The notes under the pieces were generated by a model. That model was not told the DNA's origin. It did no database searches and saw nothing but the letters and a program-made list of their open reading frames with translations. Position numbers and translations under genes: made by a program. DNA of 36,906 nt from Tannerella sp. (GTDB lineage: Bacteria > Bacteroidota > Bacteroidia > Bacteroidales > Tannerellaceae): assembly GCA_031272455.1 (NCBI GenBank), contig JAISTS010000046.1:1-36906 (forward strand), in the 5' to 3' direction. This document shows positions 16,757 through 25,620 of this stretch, in pieces. Numbering within the stretch: position 1 is the first letter of the stretch; the number at the start of each line of letters is the position of its first letter.

Positions 16757-17815
16757 ATGTCGAAAACAGATAACATAGAAAGCTATATCGTAAGATATCT
16801 GCACGGTGAAATCGCAGAGGACGAACTTCGCGAGCTGACCGAATGGCTCGAACTTGCGCCGGAAAACAAAGAAATGTTTTTCGACCTGAAAGGCGCTCAC
16901 GACCGGATGATCAAGCATCGCATAGTGAGCGACGACGAGCTGGAACGCAGCTGGCAGCGAATGCAGCAGAGGATAGTCGCTCAACCGGTTAAGCCGTCGA
17001 TTGCTGTGCCTAAAACGCCGAAACGCAAAGCCATCGTAATAGCGTTGAGCTATATCGCCGCGGCGTCGGCAGCCGTTCTGATATATCTCGGTATCAGCGC
17101 ATTGATTGAGCATCGCGGACAGGCGGACGAACCGGCACTGGCTGTGGTGTACAACGAAATCAGCGTCCCGAAAGGCAGCACGCCGAACACGGTAAAACTG
17201 TCGGACGGCAGCATCGTACACCTGAACGCCGCCTCGTCGCTACGCTATCCTTCGACATTCGACGACGATATGCGGGCGGTCTGGCTCGACGGCGAAGCAT
17301 ATTTTGAAGTAACGGCAGACAGCCTGCATCAGTTTGCCGTTCACCTGAAACAGCAGGACGTGATCGTTCGCGGGACGAAATTCAATGTCGAAGCCTATCA
17401 CGACGGTGAGTACAGCATCGTTACGCTTGCGGAAGGCAGCGTCGCGCTCGTGTCGTCGGACGAAAACGGGGATAACGCCACGCGGATAAGGCTGCGCCCG
17501 GGTCAGAAAGCGCATTTCGACCGTAAAACGGGAAAAGTAGCCGTCGAAGAAGCAAATGTAGAATTGGCAAACAGCTGGATACGTGGTGAATACAAGTTCA
17601 AGGACGAACCACTGTTGCTTATCGCCCAAAGACTCGAAAAATATTACGACATCAGCATCCGTTTCGACGACGAAAAAGCCGAAAAAGTCTGTTTTACAGG
17701 CACATTCTCGCTACGCCAAAACATCGACGAAGTGATGCGGATAATCAATAGCGAACGGCAATTCAGATACAGCCGGTCGGGTAACGAAATTCACATCAAA
17801 AGCCGACAGTATTAA
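16757..17815 (+). CDS. FecR-type anti-sigma factor / signal relay
   Basis: 352 residues. The N-terminal cytoplasmic part (1-85) with the YLHGEIAEDELRELTEWLE segment should bind the sigma factor. One TM helix spans about 92-115. The periplasmic FecR domain runs from about 130 to 240 (SVPKGSTPNTVKLSDGSIVH, then VWLDGEAYFEV and VRGTKFNVEAY), and the C-terminal 70 residues match the DUF4974/STN-like domain (FKDEPLLLIAQRLEKYYDI). In this family the C-terminal domain senses the STN domain of the cognate TonB receptor, encoded next here. It completes a sigma, anti-sigma, receptor cascade with the flanking genes. Confidence 0.92.
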   Translation: MSKTDNIESYIVRYLHGEIAEDELRELTEWLELAPENKEMFFDLKGAHDRMIKHRIVSDDELERSWQRMQQRIVAQPVKPSIAVPKTPKRKAIVIALSYIAAASAAVLIYLGISALIEHRGQADEPALAVVYNEISVPKGSTPNTVKLSDGSIVHLNAASSLRYPSTFDDDMRAVWLDGEAYFEVTADSLHQFAVHLKQQDVIVRGTKFNVEAYHDGEYSIVTLAEGSVALVSSDENGDNATRIRLRPGQKAHFDRKTGKVAVEEANVELANSWIRGEYKFKDEPLLLIAQRLEKYYDISIRFDDEKAEKVCFTGTFSLRQNIDEVMRIINSERQFRYSRSGNEIHIKSRQY

Positions 17816-17868
17816 CCCTTAAAAAACGGAATATCATGAATAACGGTCCATAAGTAATAAAAAAAAGA

Positions 17869-17901
17869 GAACCGGACGACGGTTGCAACATCTTCCGGTT
17901 C
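17869..17901 (+). repeat. Inverted repeat between the anti-sigma and susC genes
   Basis: gaaccgga (17869-17876) and tccggttc (17894-17901) form an 8-bp perfect stem around a 17-base loop in the 180-base gap. No T-tract follows, so it is not a plain terminator; it could be a leader structure or a transcript-processing site. I see no clear TAnnTTTG promoter in this gap, and a promoter read by the ECF sigma factor is expected near here. Confidence 0.4.
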
Positions 17902-17995
17902 CAACGTCTTTGAGTTAATCAATTCTTACGCACGTAATAATTATAGGCAAAGAAACGGGCGCAAGAAAGTCTTAAACAAAAAAACATTCAAATTT

Positions 17996-20900
17996 ATGTA
18001 TAAAAATCGAATTAGAAACAAAAAAGTCTGTATAAAAATCGGACACATTATGAAATTAACATTTATTTTGACTCTGGCAGGCGTTATGTACGCTGCGGCA
18101 TCGACGTATGCGCAGGAACATCGCGTGTCGGTACAGGTAAAAAACGGGACGTTCTACGACGTCATCACGCAGATAGAAAAACAGTCGGAATTTATGTTTT
18201 TCTACAAAAGCGAGGAAATCAATAACGACCGGCAAGTATCGCTGGTCGCCAAGAACAAACTGGTTTCCGAAGTGCTCAATGAGCTGCTCAAAGGTCAGGG
18301 ATTGAGTTATCGTATCCTCGACAGGCATATCATTATTACGAAGTCGCCGGTCGCCCCCGAACAGCAAACGCGACAGGTTACAGGAACGGTCGTCGATGTG
18401 AATGATGAGCCGATAATCGGAGCTACAGTTATTGAAAAAGGCTCGTCAAGTAATGGTACAGTAACCGATATGGATGGTAAATTTGCATTGACCGTTTCGG
18501 ATAATGCCACGCTGCGCATCTCTTTTGTGGGGTATATTTCGCAGGAAATCAGCGTGGTGGGACAAATCGACTTCCTTACTGTTACTCTGCTTGAAGACAC
18601 CCGCGCGTTGGATGAGATAATAGTTGTCGGTTACGGCACACAGTCAAAACGGTTTGTATCAGGGTCTGTGTCAAGTCTTAAAATGCAGGAAGTGAGCAGA
18701 GATTTGCCCAATACTAATGTTTCGCAATCATTGAATAGCCTTCCCGGAATTCAATTTATTGGAGATGGTCGTCCGGGACAAGACGGAACAGTCTTGATTA
18801 GAGGACAAAATTCTTTGAGCGGAGGTAATACGCCTTTAATTGTGCTTGACGGCATCATATTTTCGGGCAGTCTGTCAGACATCAATCCCCAAGATATTGA
18901 AACAATTGATATTCTGAAAGATGCCAGTTCTGCAACAGTGTACGGTTCAAGGGCTTCAAACGGTGTAATACTTATCACTTCTAAAAAAGGGACTACCGAA
19001 AAACCGACCATCAGAGTTAATTTTTTCACAGCAGTGTCAAATCCGACTCATCAACTCAAACTGCTTACCCCCGAACGTTATATTGAGCGTCGATTAGACT
19101 GGAGAAAACAACAAGGATTAGAAGCCGACATTGCCAATATTGCAAGCTATTTGTCAATAACAGAGGCTGATAACTACAAAAATGGCATTTCACATAATTC
19201 ATGGGATGTTATTTCTCAACATTCAAGTACAAATGCCGTTGATGTAAGTGTTTCCGCCAATACAAAATATATAACATATTATTTGTCAGGCTCATTCAAC
19301 GACGAAAGGGGTTTGATATATAACGATAACCAAAGACGAAATACATTTAGGTCAAATATAGGAAGCAGGATAACGGACTGGTTTGCTATTGGAATGGATG
19401 CGACATTTTCTTTACGAGATATGTCAGGAAAAGAAGCAAGTGTGTCGGACGCTTACAGGGCAAGTCCATTTTCTACGTTTTATTATGAAGATGGAGAACC
19501 GACGCACTATTCAGTTGAAGATGAGCAAGCCGGTACCAATCCTTTATATAGCGCATTGTTGACAAAAAATGAAGAGATTTATGAAAATCTGTTCAGCAAT
19601 TTTTATGCCGACATTGACATTCCTTTTATCGAAGGATTGAATTATACTGTGAACTATTCTCCGAATATACGCTGGGGGCATAATTATAATTATGTAAGGC
19701 AAGATCAACATCTTACGAATAACATGACCAATGCCAGCAAGTTCAATCAAAGAGAATATAATTGGGTTTTGGAAAATATTGTCAGTTACAGGAAAACAGT
19801 CAATGACCATTCATTCGATTTGACCTTGCTGTACAGCCGGAGCCACAGCCAATTTGAATCAACAACGGCGAATGCCAACCAGTTAAATATTGACGGTCTG
19901 GGATGGAATGCTCTTGCATTGGGAGCGACGCTAACGAATACTTCCAATGCATATATTACAAATGGAGTGTCTTATATGGGACGTATAAATTACCGGTTTT
20001 TGAACCGTTATTTAGCCACTCTTACTGCACGACGTGATGGAAGTTCAGTATTTGCACGAAATCATAAATATGCAACTTTCCCATCAGCATCATTGGCATA
20101 TATTATATCGGAAGAGCGGTTTTTTAAGAAAATTTCAGCAATCAACTTGCTAAAATTGAGGGTGTCGTATGGTTCTGTTGGTAATCAGGCTATTTCTCCA
20201 TACCAATCGTTAAGTTTGTCGGGTATGAAAAATTATGTGTTCGGAGATGGCAGTTCAACCAGTACTGGAATTGTAACATCCTCTCTTGGCAATGATGATC
20301 TGAAATGGGAAACAACGACTTCACGTAATGTCGCTATTGATTTTGAGTTGTTTGACAATCGTCTTGGTGGTACGATTGAACTGTATGACAGCGACACGAA
20401 GGATTTACTTGTCCGAAGGGCTATTCCTGTAATGAATGGTTACACTTCGATTTTCTCAAATATTGGTCAAACGAATAATCGTGGCATAGAACTGTCATTA
20501 CATTCTGTCAACATGCAAATAAAGGATTTCAGGTGGTTGAGTGATTTTTCATTCACATACAATCAAAACAAGATTGTACATCTGTATGGCGAAGATTTGA
20601 ACAGCGACGGAAAAGAAGATGACGATATTGACAACAGTTGGTTCGTCGGGAAGCCGATAAACTCATATTATGATTATGTTTTTGACGGGATTTATCAAGA
20701 AGGCGACACGGATATTCCTGCCGGACAAGCGCCGGGTTTTGTTCGAGTAAAAGACTTGGATAACAATGGTATAATAGATTCGAGAGACCGAACTGTTGTT
20801 TGTTCGGGCGGCACGCCCAAATATCAGATCTACTTGCGGAACAGTTTTGAGTATAAGAACTTTTCCTTAGCAATATCTTTGTTTTCGTTGCTTGACTGGA

Positions 20901-21283
20901 ACGCTAAATTTAATCTGATAAATCCACTTGTCCCGGGCAGAAGTTTGGGTTCAATTGATGCCGGTTGGTGGACAAGTGAAAACAAATCAAACGATAGACC
21001 GGCGTTAAATTACAGTAATCCGCTAAAAACCAGCTGGTATATGAGTCGCGATTTTGTCAGGATCAAAGACATTTCACTCTCGTATGAATTTGACAGCAAA
21101 TTTCTGCATAAGACCAAACTGGCAGGATTGCGGCTTTTTATAAGTGGAAAGAATCTGTTGACTTTGACTAAATGGCCCGGATTAGACCCTGAAAGTGGTG
21201 GCGATTATATTGATGAGCAGGGCTACGAACTATTGTATCCCATGCCTCGTACATATTCTGTTGGTCTAAATATTGCATTTTAA
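17996..21283 (+). CDS. SusC/RagA-like TonB-dependent receptor with N-terminal STN signalling domain
   Basis: 1095 residues. A long N-region with signal peptide ends near residue 40 (ASTYAQ). An STN domain spans about 45-117, a CarboxypepD_reg-like beta domain about 127-205, the plug about 210-335 (VVGYGTQSKRFVSGSVSS, then LIVLDGIIF and ILKDASSATVYGSRASNGVILI), and a beta-barrel to the C-terminus, which ends in an aromatic-last strand (SVGLNIAF). It imports a glycan fragment across the outer membrane with the SusD protein and signals its binding to FecR through STN. Base composition changes inside the gene: the STN part looks like the rest of the window, while the part after about 18.6 kb is much richer in A and T. 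Confidence 0.93.
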   Translation: MYKNRIRNKKVCIKIGHIMKLTFILTLAGVMYAAASTYAQEHRVSVQVKNGTFYDVITQIEKQSEFMFFYKSEEINNDRQVSLVAKNKLVSEVLNELLKGQGLSYRILDRHIIITKSPVAPEQQTRQVTGTVVDVNDEPIIGATVIEKGSSSNGTVTDMDGKFALTVSDNATLRISFVGYISQEISVVGQIDFLTVTLLEDTRALDEIIVVGYGTQSKRFVSGSVSSLKMQEVSRDLPNTNVSQSLNSLPGIQFIGDGRPGQDGTVLIRGQNSLSGGNTPLIVLDGIIFSGSLSDINPQDIETIDILKDASSATVYGSRASNGVILITSKKGTTEKPTIRVNFFTAVSNPTHQLKLLTPERYIERRLDWRKQQGLEADIANIASYLSITEADNYKNGISHNSWDVISQHSSTNAVDVSVSANTKYITYYLSGSFNDERGLIYNDNQRRNTFRSNIGSRITDWFAIGMDATFSLRDMSGKEASVSDAYRASPFSTFYYEDGEPTHYSVEDEQAGTNPLYSALLTKNEEIYENLFSNFYADIDIPFIEGLNYTVNYSPNIRWGHNYNYVRQDQHLTNNMTNASKFNQREYNWVLENIVSYRKTVNDHSFDLTLLYSRSHSQFESTTANANQLNIDGLGWNALALGATLTNTSNAYITNGVSYMGRINYRFLNRYLATLTARRDGSSVFARNHKYATFPSASLAYIISEERFFKKISAINLLKLRVSYGSVGNQAISPYQSLSLSGMKNYVFGDGSSTSTGIVTSSLGNDDLKWETTTSRNVAIDFELFDNRLGGTIELYDSDTKDLLVRRAIPVMNGYTSIFSNIGQTNNRGIELSLHSVNMQIKDFRWLSDFSFTYNQNKIVHLYGEDLNSDGKEDDDIDNSWFVGKPINSYYDYVFDGIYQEGDTDIPAGQAPGFVRVKDLDNNGIIDSRDRTVVCSGGTPKYQIYLRNSFEYKNFSLAISLFSLLDWNAKFNLINPLVPGRSLGSIDAGWWTSENKSNDRPALNYSNPLKTSWYMSRDFVRIKDISLSYEFDSKFLHKTKLAGLRLFISGKNLLTLTKWPGLDPESGGDYIDEQGYELLYPMPRTYSVGLNIAF

Positions 21284-21305
21284 TAAACTTAAAAATAAAA
21301 TAATT

Positions 21306-22937
21306 ATGAAAAGTGAAAATAACAAACACAAGATTTTATTACAGGTTTTAATTGTGCTGAGCGGATTTATTTGCTCGTGTTCAGATAAAATTTTAGAGGA
21401 AGTACCCCTGTCTTCATTGAGTGCAGAAAATACGTTAATCTCAAAAGCCGGATTTGAAGCATACTTGAACGGTTTGGTATGGTGTGCAAGAGAAGAATAT
21501 TCTCAAAATGACAACAATTTCTTTATCACAAATTTTCCCGGCACCGATGTTGGCGAAGATGCGGGTGAAGAGTATTACACTTATCGTAACTGGATTTCAT
21601 ATTTAACGCCTAACACGCCGGAAGTATCGACAAATTGGGTCTGGGCATATACTAAAATGATTCCGCTGGCAAACAATATAATTGTTTACGCAGACAAACC
21701 TGAACTTGCCGGTATATGGACTAATGAAGCCGAAAAGAACGCCGTGATTGCTGAAGCACGATTCTTTAGAGGATACACGTATAATTTTCTGGCAAACCTT
21801 TATGGTGGAGTGCCCATTGTCGATATGGTACTGAACAGTCCGAAATATGACTATGTGCGTACAACAAGGGATGAAGTCTATCGGTTTGCTAAAAGCGATC
21901 TCGAATTTGCTTCTACTTGGTTGCCGACTGCTGTGTCTCAGAAGGGGCATATTGTTAAAGCGGCAGCCGACCATTTGCTAACGGAAGTCAATATTAGTCT
22001 TGGATTATATGACGACGCAATAGTAAGCGCTTCAAATGTAATTAATTCAGGAATTTATCATTTGATGGAAGATCGATTTGGAAATGCGCTAAACCAACCC
22101 GGTGATGTGTTTTCGGATTTGTTTCAGAATGGAAATTTTAACAGTAATGATAACAAGGAAGCTATATATGTATGGCAGATTGACCCGTTAACTCCGGGTG
22201 GTGGCGGTTCTGTCGGTGGCAATCAAAGTATTCGCAACTGTGGTCCTTTTTTGACGAAAATAGTAGCGCCCGACGGATATGCAAATATTGCTACAGATAT
22301 TTTGGGACGTGGTGTGGGGCGTGTTAGAGGCACCGTTTATTCCCTTTATACAATATGGGATGACCCGAACGATATCCGAAATTCAGAGCACAATATGCGA
22401 CGCACGTTTTATTACAACAATCCGGCGTCTTCATACTATGAGCAGGAAATTGACCAGTCAACGCTTACTGCGGAGGACACATTAAGACGATTGTATGTGT
22501 ATCCTCGAAAGATTGAAGGTGTGCCATGGAACAATAACAATACGTCAGGTCAGATTTCGGACGACGTGTATGTCTATCGTCTGTCCGAGACATACCTTCT
22601 TCGGGCAGAAGCATATTTTCGCAGTAATCAACTTCAAAGAGCGGCAGATGACATCAATACGGTCAGACAACGTGCCAAGGCGACGCCAATACAGGCGAAC
22701 CAGGTTACATTGGACTACATCCTTGATGAAAGAGCAAGAGAGTTGCTGTTTGAAGAGCCGCGTCGCCGAACGCTTATAAGAATGAGCTTGCTGGTCGAAA
22801 GGGTAAAAAAGTACGGGTTAATGGAAAACTGGCGGAGTACTATTCAGGACTATCAGGGACTGTGGCCTATTCCTCAGTCAGCCATCGACGCTAATCTTGG
22901 ATCCGTTTTAGAGCAAAATCCGGGCTATGCAAAATAA
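21306..22937 (+). CDS. SusD/RagB-like surface glycan-binding lipoprotein
   Basis: 543 residues from the ATG at 21306. A longer open frame begins at a TTG (21273) that overlaps the susC end, but the ATG gives a proper lipoprotein signal with lipobox ICSC (Cys20). The SusD N-terminal region carries LEEVPLSSLSAENTLIS, followed by the helical core with AEARFFRGYTYNFLANLYGGVPIV, a near-universal SusD motif, and the C-terminal LDYILDERARELLFEEPRRRTLIR. It caps the SusC barrel and binds the substrate at the cell surface. It starts 22 bases after susC ends and is closed by a strong terminator. It shares the low GC of the susC barrel region. Confidence 0.94.
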   Translation: MKSENNKHKILLQVLIVLSGFICSCSDKILEEVPLSSLSAENTLISKAGFEAYLNGLVWCAREEYSQNDNNFFITNFPGTDVGEDAGEEYYTYRNWISYLTPNTPEVSTNWVWAYTKMIPLANNIIVYADKPELAGIWTNEAEKNAVIAEARFFRGYTYNFLANLYGGVPIVDMVLNSPKYDYVRTTRDEVYRFAKSDLEFASTWLPTAVSQKGHIVKAAADHLLTEVNISLGLYDDAIVSASNVINSGIYHLMEDRFGNALNQPGDVFSDLFQNGNFNSNDNKEAIYVWQIDPLTPGGGGSVGGNQSIRNCGPFLTKIVAPDGYANIATDILGRGVGRVRGTVYSLYTIWDDPNDIRNSEHNMRRTFYYNNPASSYYEQEIDQSTLTAEDTLRRLYVYPRKIEGVPWNNNNTSGQISDDVYVYRLSETYLLRAEAYFRSNQLQRAADDINTVRQRAKATPIQANQVTLDYILDERARELLFEEPRRRTLIRMSLLVERVKKYGLMENWRSTIQDYQGLWPIPQSAIDANLGSVLEQNPGYAK

Positions 22938-22958
22938 GTAATTTTAAATAATTTGGGC

Positions 22959-23002
22959 ATTAAGGGACTGTCTTGATACTTAAGGCAGTCCCTTAATTTT
23001 TG
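22959..23002 (+). terminator. Rho-independent terminator of the ECF-sigma susC-susD locus
   Basis: A 12-bp perfect stem (attaagggactg at 22959-22970, cagtcccttaat at 22986-22997) is followed by a T-rich run to 23002. On the opposite strand the stem is not followed by a T-tract, so it stops plus-strand transcription only. Confidence 0.9.
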
Positions 23003-23168
23003 TTTTTGAAAAGAAAAACATCCAGCAGGATAGTTTCCGCTTTAACTAACGACGGAGTTATTGTACGAGCAGGCGCGAAAAAAGGCGGCGAAAGAATAAT
23101 TGCAAAAAAATGAGGCGATAAATGAAGATGTGTGAGGCGATAAACGCAATACTTCACCGTCGAGGACA

Positions 23169-23199
23169 AAAAAGTGTCAGAGGGGGTGTCAGAGTAAAT
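23169..23199 (+). repeat. 31-base direct repeat, copy 1
   Basis: Begins aaaaagtgtcag and ends gtgtcagagtaaat; aligned without gaps to the copy at 23291-23321 it has 3 mismatches in 31 positions, all in the middle. Each copy itself contains gtgtcag twice. Confidence 0.8.
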
Positions 23200-23290
23200 C
23201 GGTAATTTTTGAATTGTTACAATTGTTATTGTATTGATTATTAGTGATATATGATTTGCGCTTATTCAATTTTTCCCTTTTTGAGGGGGT

Positions 23291-23321
23291 AAAAAGTGTC
23301 AGGGGTAGTGTCAGAGTAAAT
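23291..23321 (+). repeat. 31-base direct repeat, copy 2
   Basis: Second copy, 122 bases downstream of the first in the same orientation, ending 8 bases before the stop codon of the minus-strand MFS gene. Same ends (aaaaagtgtcag, gtgtcagagtaaat). Confidence 0.8.
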
Positions 23322-23329
23322 GAAATGCA

Positions 23330-24571
23330 TTATTCACTCATATCGGCAGTATTGGGTTTCAATATTATTAGCTGAAGGGCGATAACCAAAACTACTGCCC
23401 CTATCAGCATTGCCATATCCCGTCCAAGGCTACCACTGTCAATGGATTTTCCAAGGAAATTAGTAATGAACGCACCGGCGGAGATACCCGCAAGATTGAG
23501 CAAGCCATAGCCCGTGGCGCGATAACGAGCTGATACGAACTGACACAGGATGGGCATATTGTTTACATCGAACATCCCGAAGCCAAACCCAAAGCAGAAA
23601 GCGCCGAGAAAAACGGGCGTTATCGTCGCACCAAAGCCCAGCAGCAGCAACCCCGGAACGGTAAGCGCCAAACCAATTACGCCTGTATAGATGCGTCCTT
23701 TTAAATAGCTGCGCACCCATTTGTCGGACATCCAGCCTCCGACCAGTACACCCATTAAAGATGCGAAAGCCAGGGTCATCGTGGCAAAAGGTCCTGCGTC
23801 TTTCATTGGCATATCAAGCGTACTTACGAACAAAGTCGGCAGCCAGCTCTTTGTCGCCCATCCCGGCAAGCTCGGAGCGGAAAAATACAGCAATATCACC
23901 CAGAAAGAGATGTTACTCAACAGAACAGTCAATCCTTTGACAGCATTTTTCCATTCGATTTTCAGGCTGACTGGCGCCGTTTTGTCAATCACGTAGCCTT
24001 TCTTTTCGTGTAAAAAGAAGATTAGTACAAGGCTATATGCCATACCTACAATGCCAAACAGATGAAATGTCGCCTGCCACGATGAAAGCGCGGCAATCGT
24101 TGCGCCGAAACCGCCAAAAGCCTGTCCGAGATATATACCCGTCGTGTGAATACCGATAGCAAACGACCGCGTCCGCGAACTGTGGTAATCGGCTATCAAC
24201 GACAGGGCAGCAGGCACATAAAAAGCTTCGCTGATGCCCATTATCGCTCTCAAAACATAGAGCTGCCCGAATGTGTGCGTATAACCCATTGCCAGCGTAA
24301 CACCCGACCAGATGAACAGGCTCGCAGTTATCAGCCATTTGCGGTTTAAGCGGTCGGCAATAATTCCCGAAACGGGACTCATAAACGCATAAATCCAAAG
24401 AAAAACTGCCATCAGGCGACCGAAGTTCTCCGCCGACCGTAACGACTCAATGCTTTCCTGCATAAACGGTTGCATCGTCGATAACATCTGACGGTCAAGA
24501 TAATTCAAGATTGCTATGACCCACAGCATCCCGACAACTATCCAAGGGTAATATTTGCTCTCTTGAATCAT
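23330..24571 (-). CDS. MFS transporter, anion:cation symporter type (ExuT/DgoT-like)
   Basis: 413 residues with twelve predicted TM helices. The N-terminal VGMLWVIAILNYLDRQMLSTM and the first cytoplasmic loop GIIADRLNRKWLITASLF match the ACS branch of the major facilitator superfamily, whose members carry hexuronates, galactonate, sialic acid and other organic anions with protons. GIHTTGIYLGQAFGGFGAT is the TM5 region. It is the third gene of an operon with an aldolase and a BNR-propeller protein; its ATG overlaps the stop of the propeller gene as ATGA (24568-24571). An inner-membrane importer for the acidic sugar released by the propeller enzyme is the likely role. Confidence 0.88.
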   Translation of the reverse strand: MIQESKYYPWIVVGMLWVIAILNYLDRQMLSTMQPFMQESIESLRSAENFGRLMAVFLWIYAFMSPVSGIIADRLNRKWLITASLFIWSGVTLAMGYTHTFGQLYVLRAIMGISEAFYVPAALSLIADYHSSRTRSFAIGIHTTGIYLGQAFGGFGATIAALSSWQATFHLFGIVGMAYSLVLIFFLHEKKGYVIDKTAPVSLKIEWKNAVKGLTVLLSNISFWVILLYFSAPSLPGWATKSWLPTLFVSTLDMPMKDAGPFATMTLAFASLMGVLVGGWMSDKWVRSYLKGRIYTGVIGLALTVPGLLLLGFGATITPVFLGAFCFGFGFGMFDVNNMPILCQFVSARYRATGYGLLNLAGISAGAFITNFLGKSIDSGSLGRDMAMLIGAVVLVIALQLIILKPNTADMSE

Positions 24572-25614
24572 AAACCATTAACGCTGATGACGGCAAATTT
24601 TACCGTTTCCCTGTTGTATGTATAAGTTACATAGATGTCGCCGTTAACGCCCTGTATAATAGCGGGATAACTAAATTCACCGCGCGGCGCGTCTTCGAGC
24701 GTCAGCATATCACGCCAGTTTGTGCCATCCGTCGAAACGGCTACGGATAATTTATTCCGTCCTTCCGTGAGGGGATTGTAAACGAGCAGGTGAGTTGCGC
24801 CGTCGGCAAGCGTTACGGCGTCAATGCCCGAATTGTTGTTTGGGAGTACGGTTGCCTCTAATTTGCTCCATGTCTTGCCGTTGTCGGACGACCACGACTC
24901 GACAATTTTCCGGTTTTTGCTTCTGCACAATAATTGCAGGCGCCCGTCGCTGTGAAACAATACGGTCGGCTGTATGGCGTCGAATCCGTTGTTGTCTATT
25001 TCCGTCTTTTCCCATCCCGACAGGTCCTGATTGGAATATTCCATATATACGCGCCATCCCAGATCGTCCTCGATGCTTGTGGGATAGAGGATTTTGCCGT
25101 CAGCCATTCTGATAGCCTTGTTTTTAATCGGACCTAACAGATTGTCGGGGATGCGTTTTTCATCCGACCATGTCATTCCGCCATCCTGCGAGATTTTATA
25201 CACTCCGCACCATTTCGACGGCGATGGTCCTATCTTATAATACAGAATAATATCGCCGTTGTCGCGTTTGAACAGAACAGGGTTCCAGCACGGATTACGA
25301 AGCAGTTCATGTTCAACGCCGTCAGCAATCCGGAACGGTTTGTCCCATTTGCCGTTCCTGTAAAAGGCTCCGTAGATACATACGTCGGGATGCCTTTCAT
25401 AACTGCCGCCAAACCATGCGGCGAGCACGCCGTTTCCCGTATCGACAATTGTAGATGCATGGGCGGAGGGATATGGTTCGTTGGCATAGATAAATCCCGT
25501 CTCCATCACTTTCAGCGATACCGGTTCTTCTGCTGTCGCACTCAAAGCGGCAATGGCTGTACAAAAAATACAAGTCGCAACTTGCAATAAATGTCTGATG
25601 CTTTCTTTTTTCAT
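24568..25614 (-). CDS. Secreted BNR/Asp-box beta-propeller protein (sialidase-like family, substrate uncertain)
   Basis: 348 residues. A cleavable signal peptide ends near residue 28 (ALSATA). The rest is a six- or seven-bladed propeller of the BNR_2 type (COG4692, predicted neuraminidase), with Asp boxes SQDGGMTW (142-149), SSDNGKTW (242-249) and STDGTNW (294-300), and the family block LAAWFGGSYERHPDVCIY (64-81). The FRIP motif that supplies a catalytic arginine in classic GH33 sialidases is not seen. Relatives of this fold include both sialidase-like hydrolases and propeller-type polysaccharide lyases, so the bond cut is open. It starts 6 bases after the aldolase stop. Confidence 0.82.
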   Translation of the reverse strand: MKKESIRHLLQVATCIFCTAIAALSATAEEPVSLKVMETGFIYANEPYPSAHASTIVDTGNGVLAAWFGGSYERHPDVCIYGAFYRNGKWDKPFRIADGVEHELLRNPCWNPVLFKRDNGDIILYYKIGPSPSKWCGVYKISQDGGMTWSDEKRIPDNLLGPIKNKAIRMADGKILYPTSIEDDLGWRVYMEYSNQDLSGWEKTEIDNNGFDAIQPTVLFHSDGRLQLLCRSKNRKIVESWSSDNGKTWSKLEATVLPNNNSGIDAVTLADGATHLLVYNPLTEGRNKLSVAVSTDGTNWRDMLTLEDAPRGEFSYPAIIQGVNGDIYVTYTYNRETVKFAVISVNGL

Positions 25615-25620
25615 ATTACG

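Larger units (their letters stand above)
23003..23329. other. Non-coding spacer with short direct repeats, possible mobile-element scar
   Basis: No credible gene lies between the susD terminator and the MFS gene stop. The stretch holds a 12-base repeat, tgaggcgataaa, at 23111-23122 and 23133-23144, and a 31-base repeat described in its own entries. It is AT-rich with isolated gcg-rich patches, unlike a normal convergent spacer. I see no transposase remnant in any frame. Confidence 0.5.

Noticed and set aside
21273-21305. TTG start for the first susD
   Set aside because: It overlaps the susC end and displaces the lipoprotein signal; the ATG at 21306 gives a standard signal peptide.
23003-23329. 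CRISPR array or intact insertion sequence in the repeat-bearing spacer
   Set aside because: Only two copies of each repeat, unequal spacing, no transposase frame and no cas genes.
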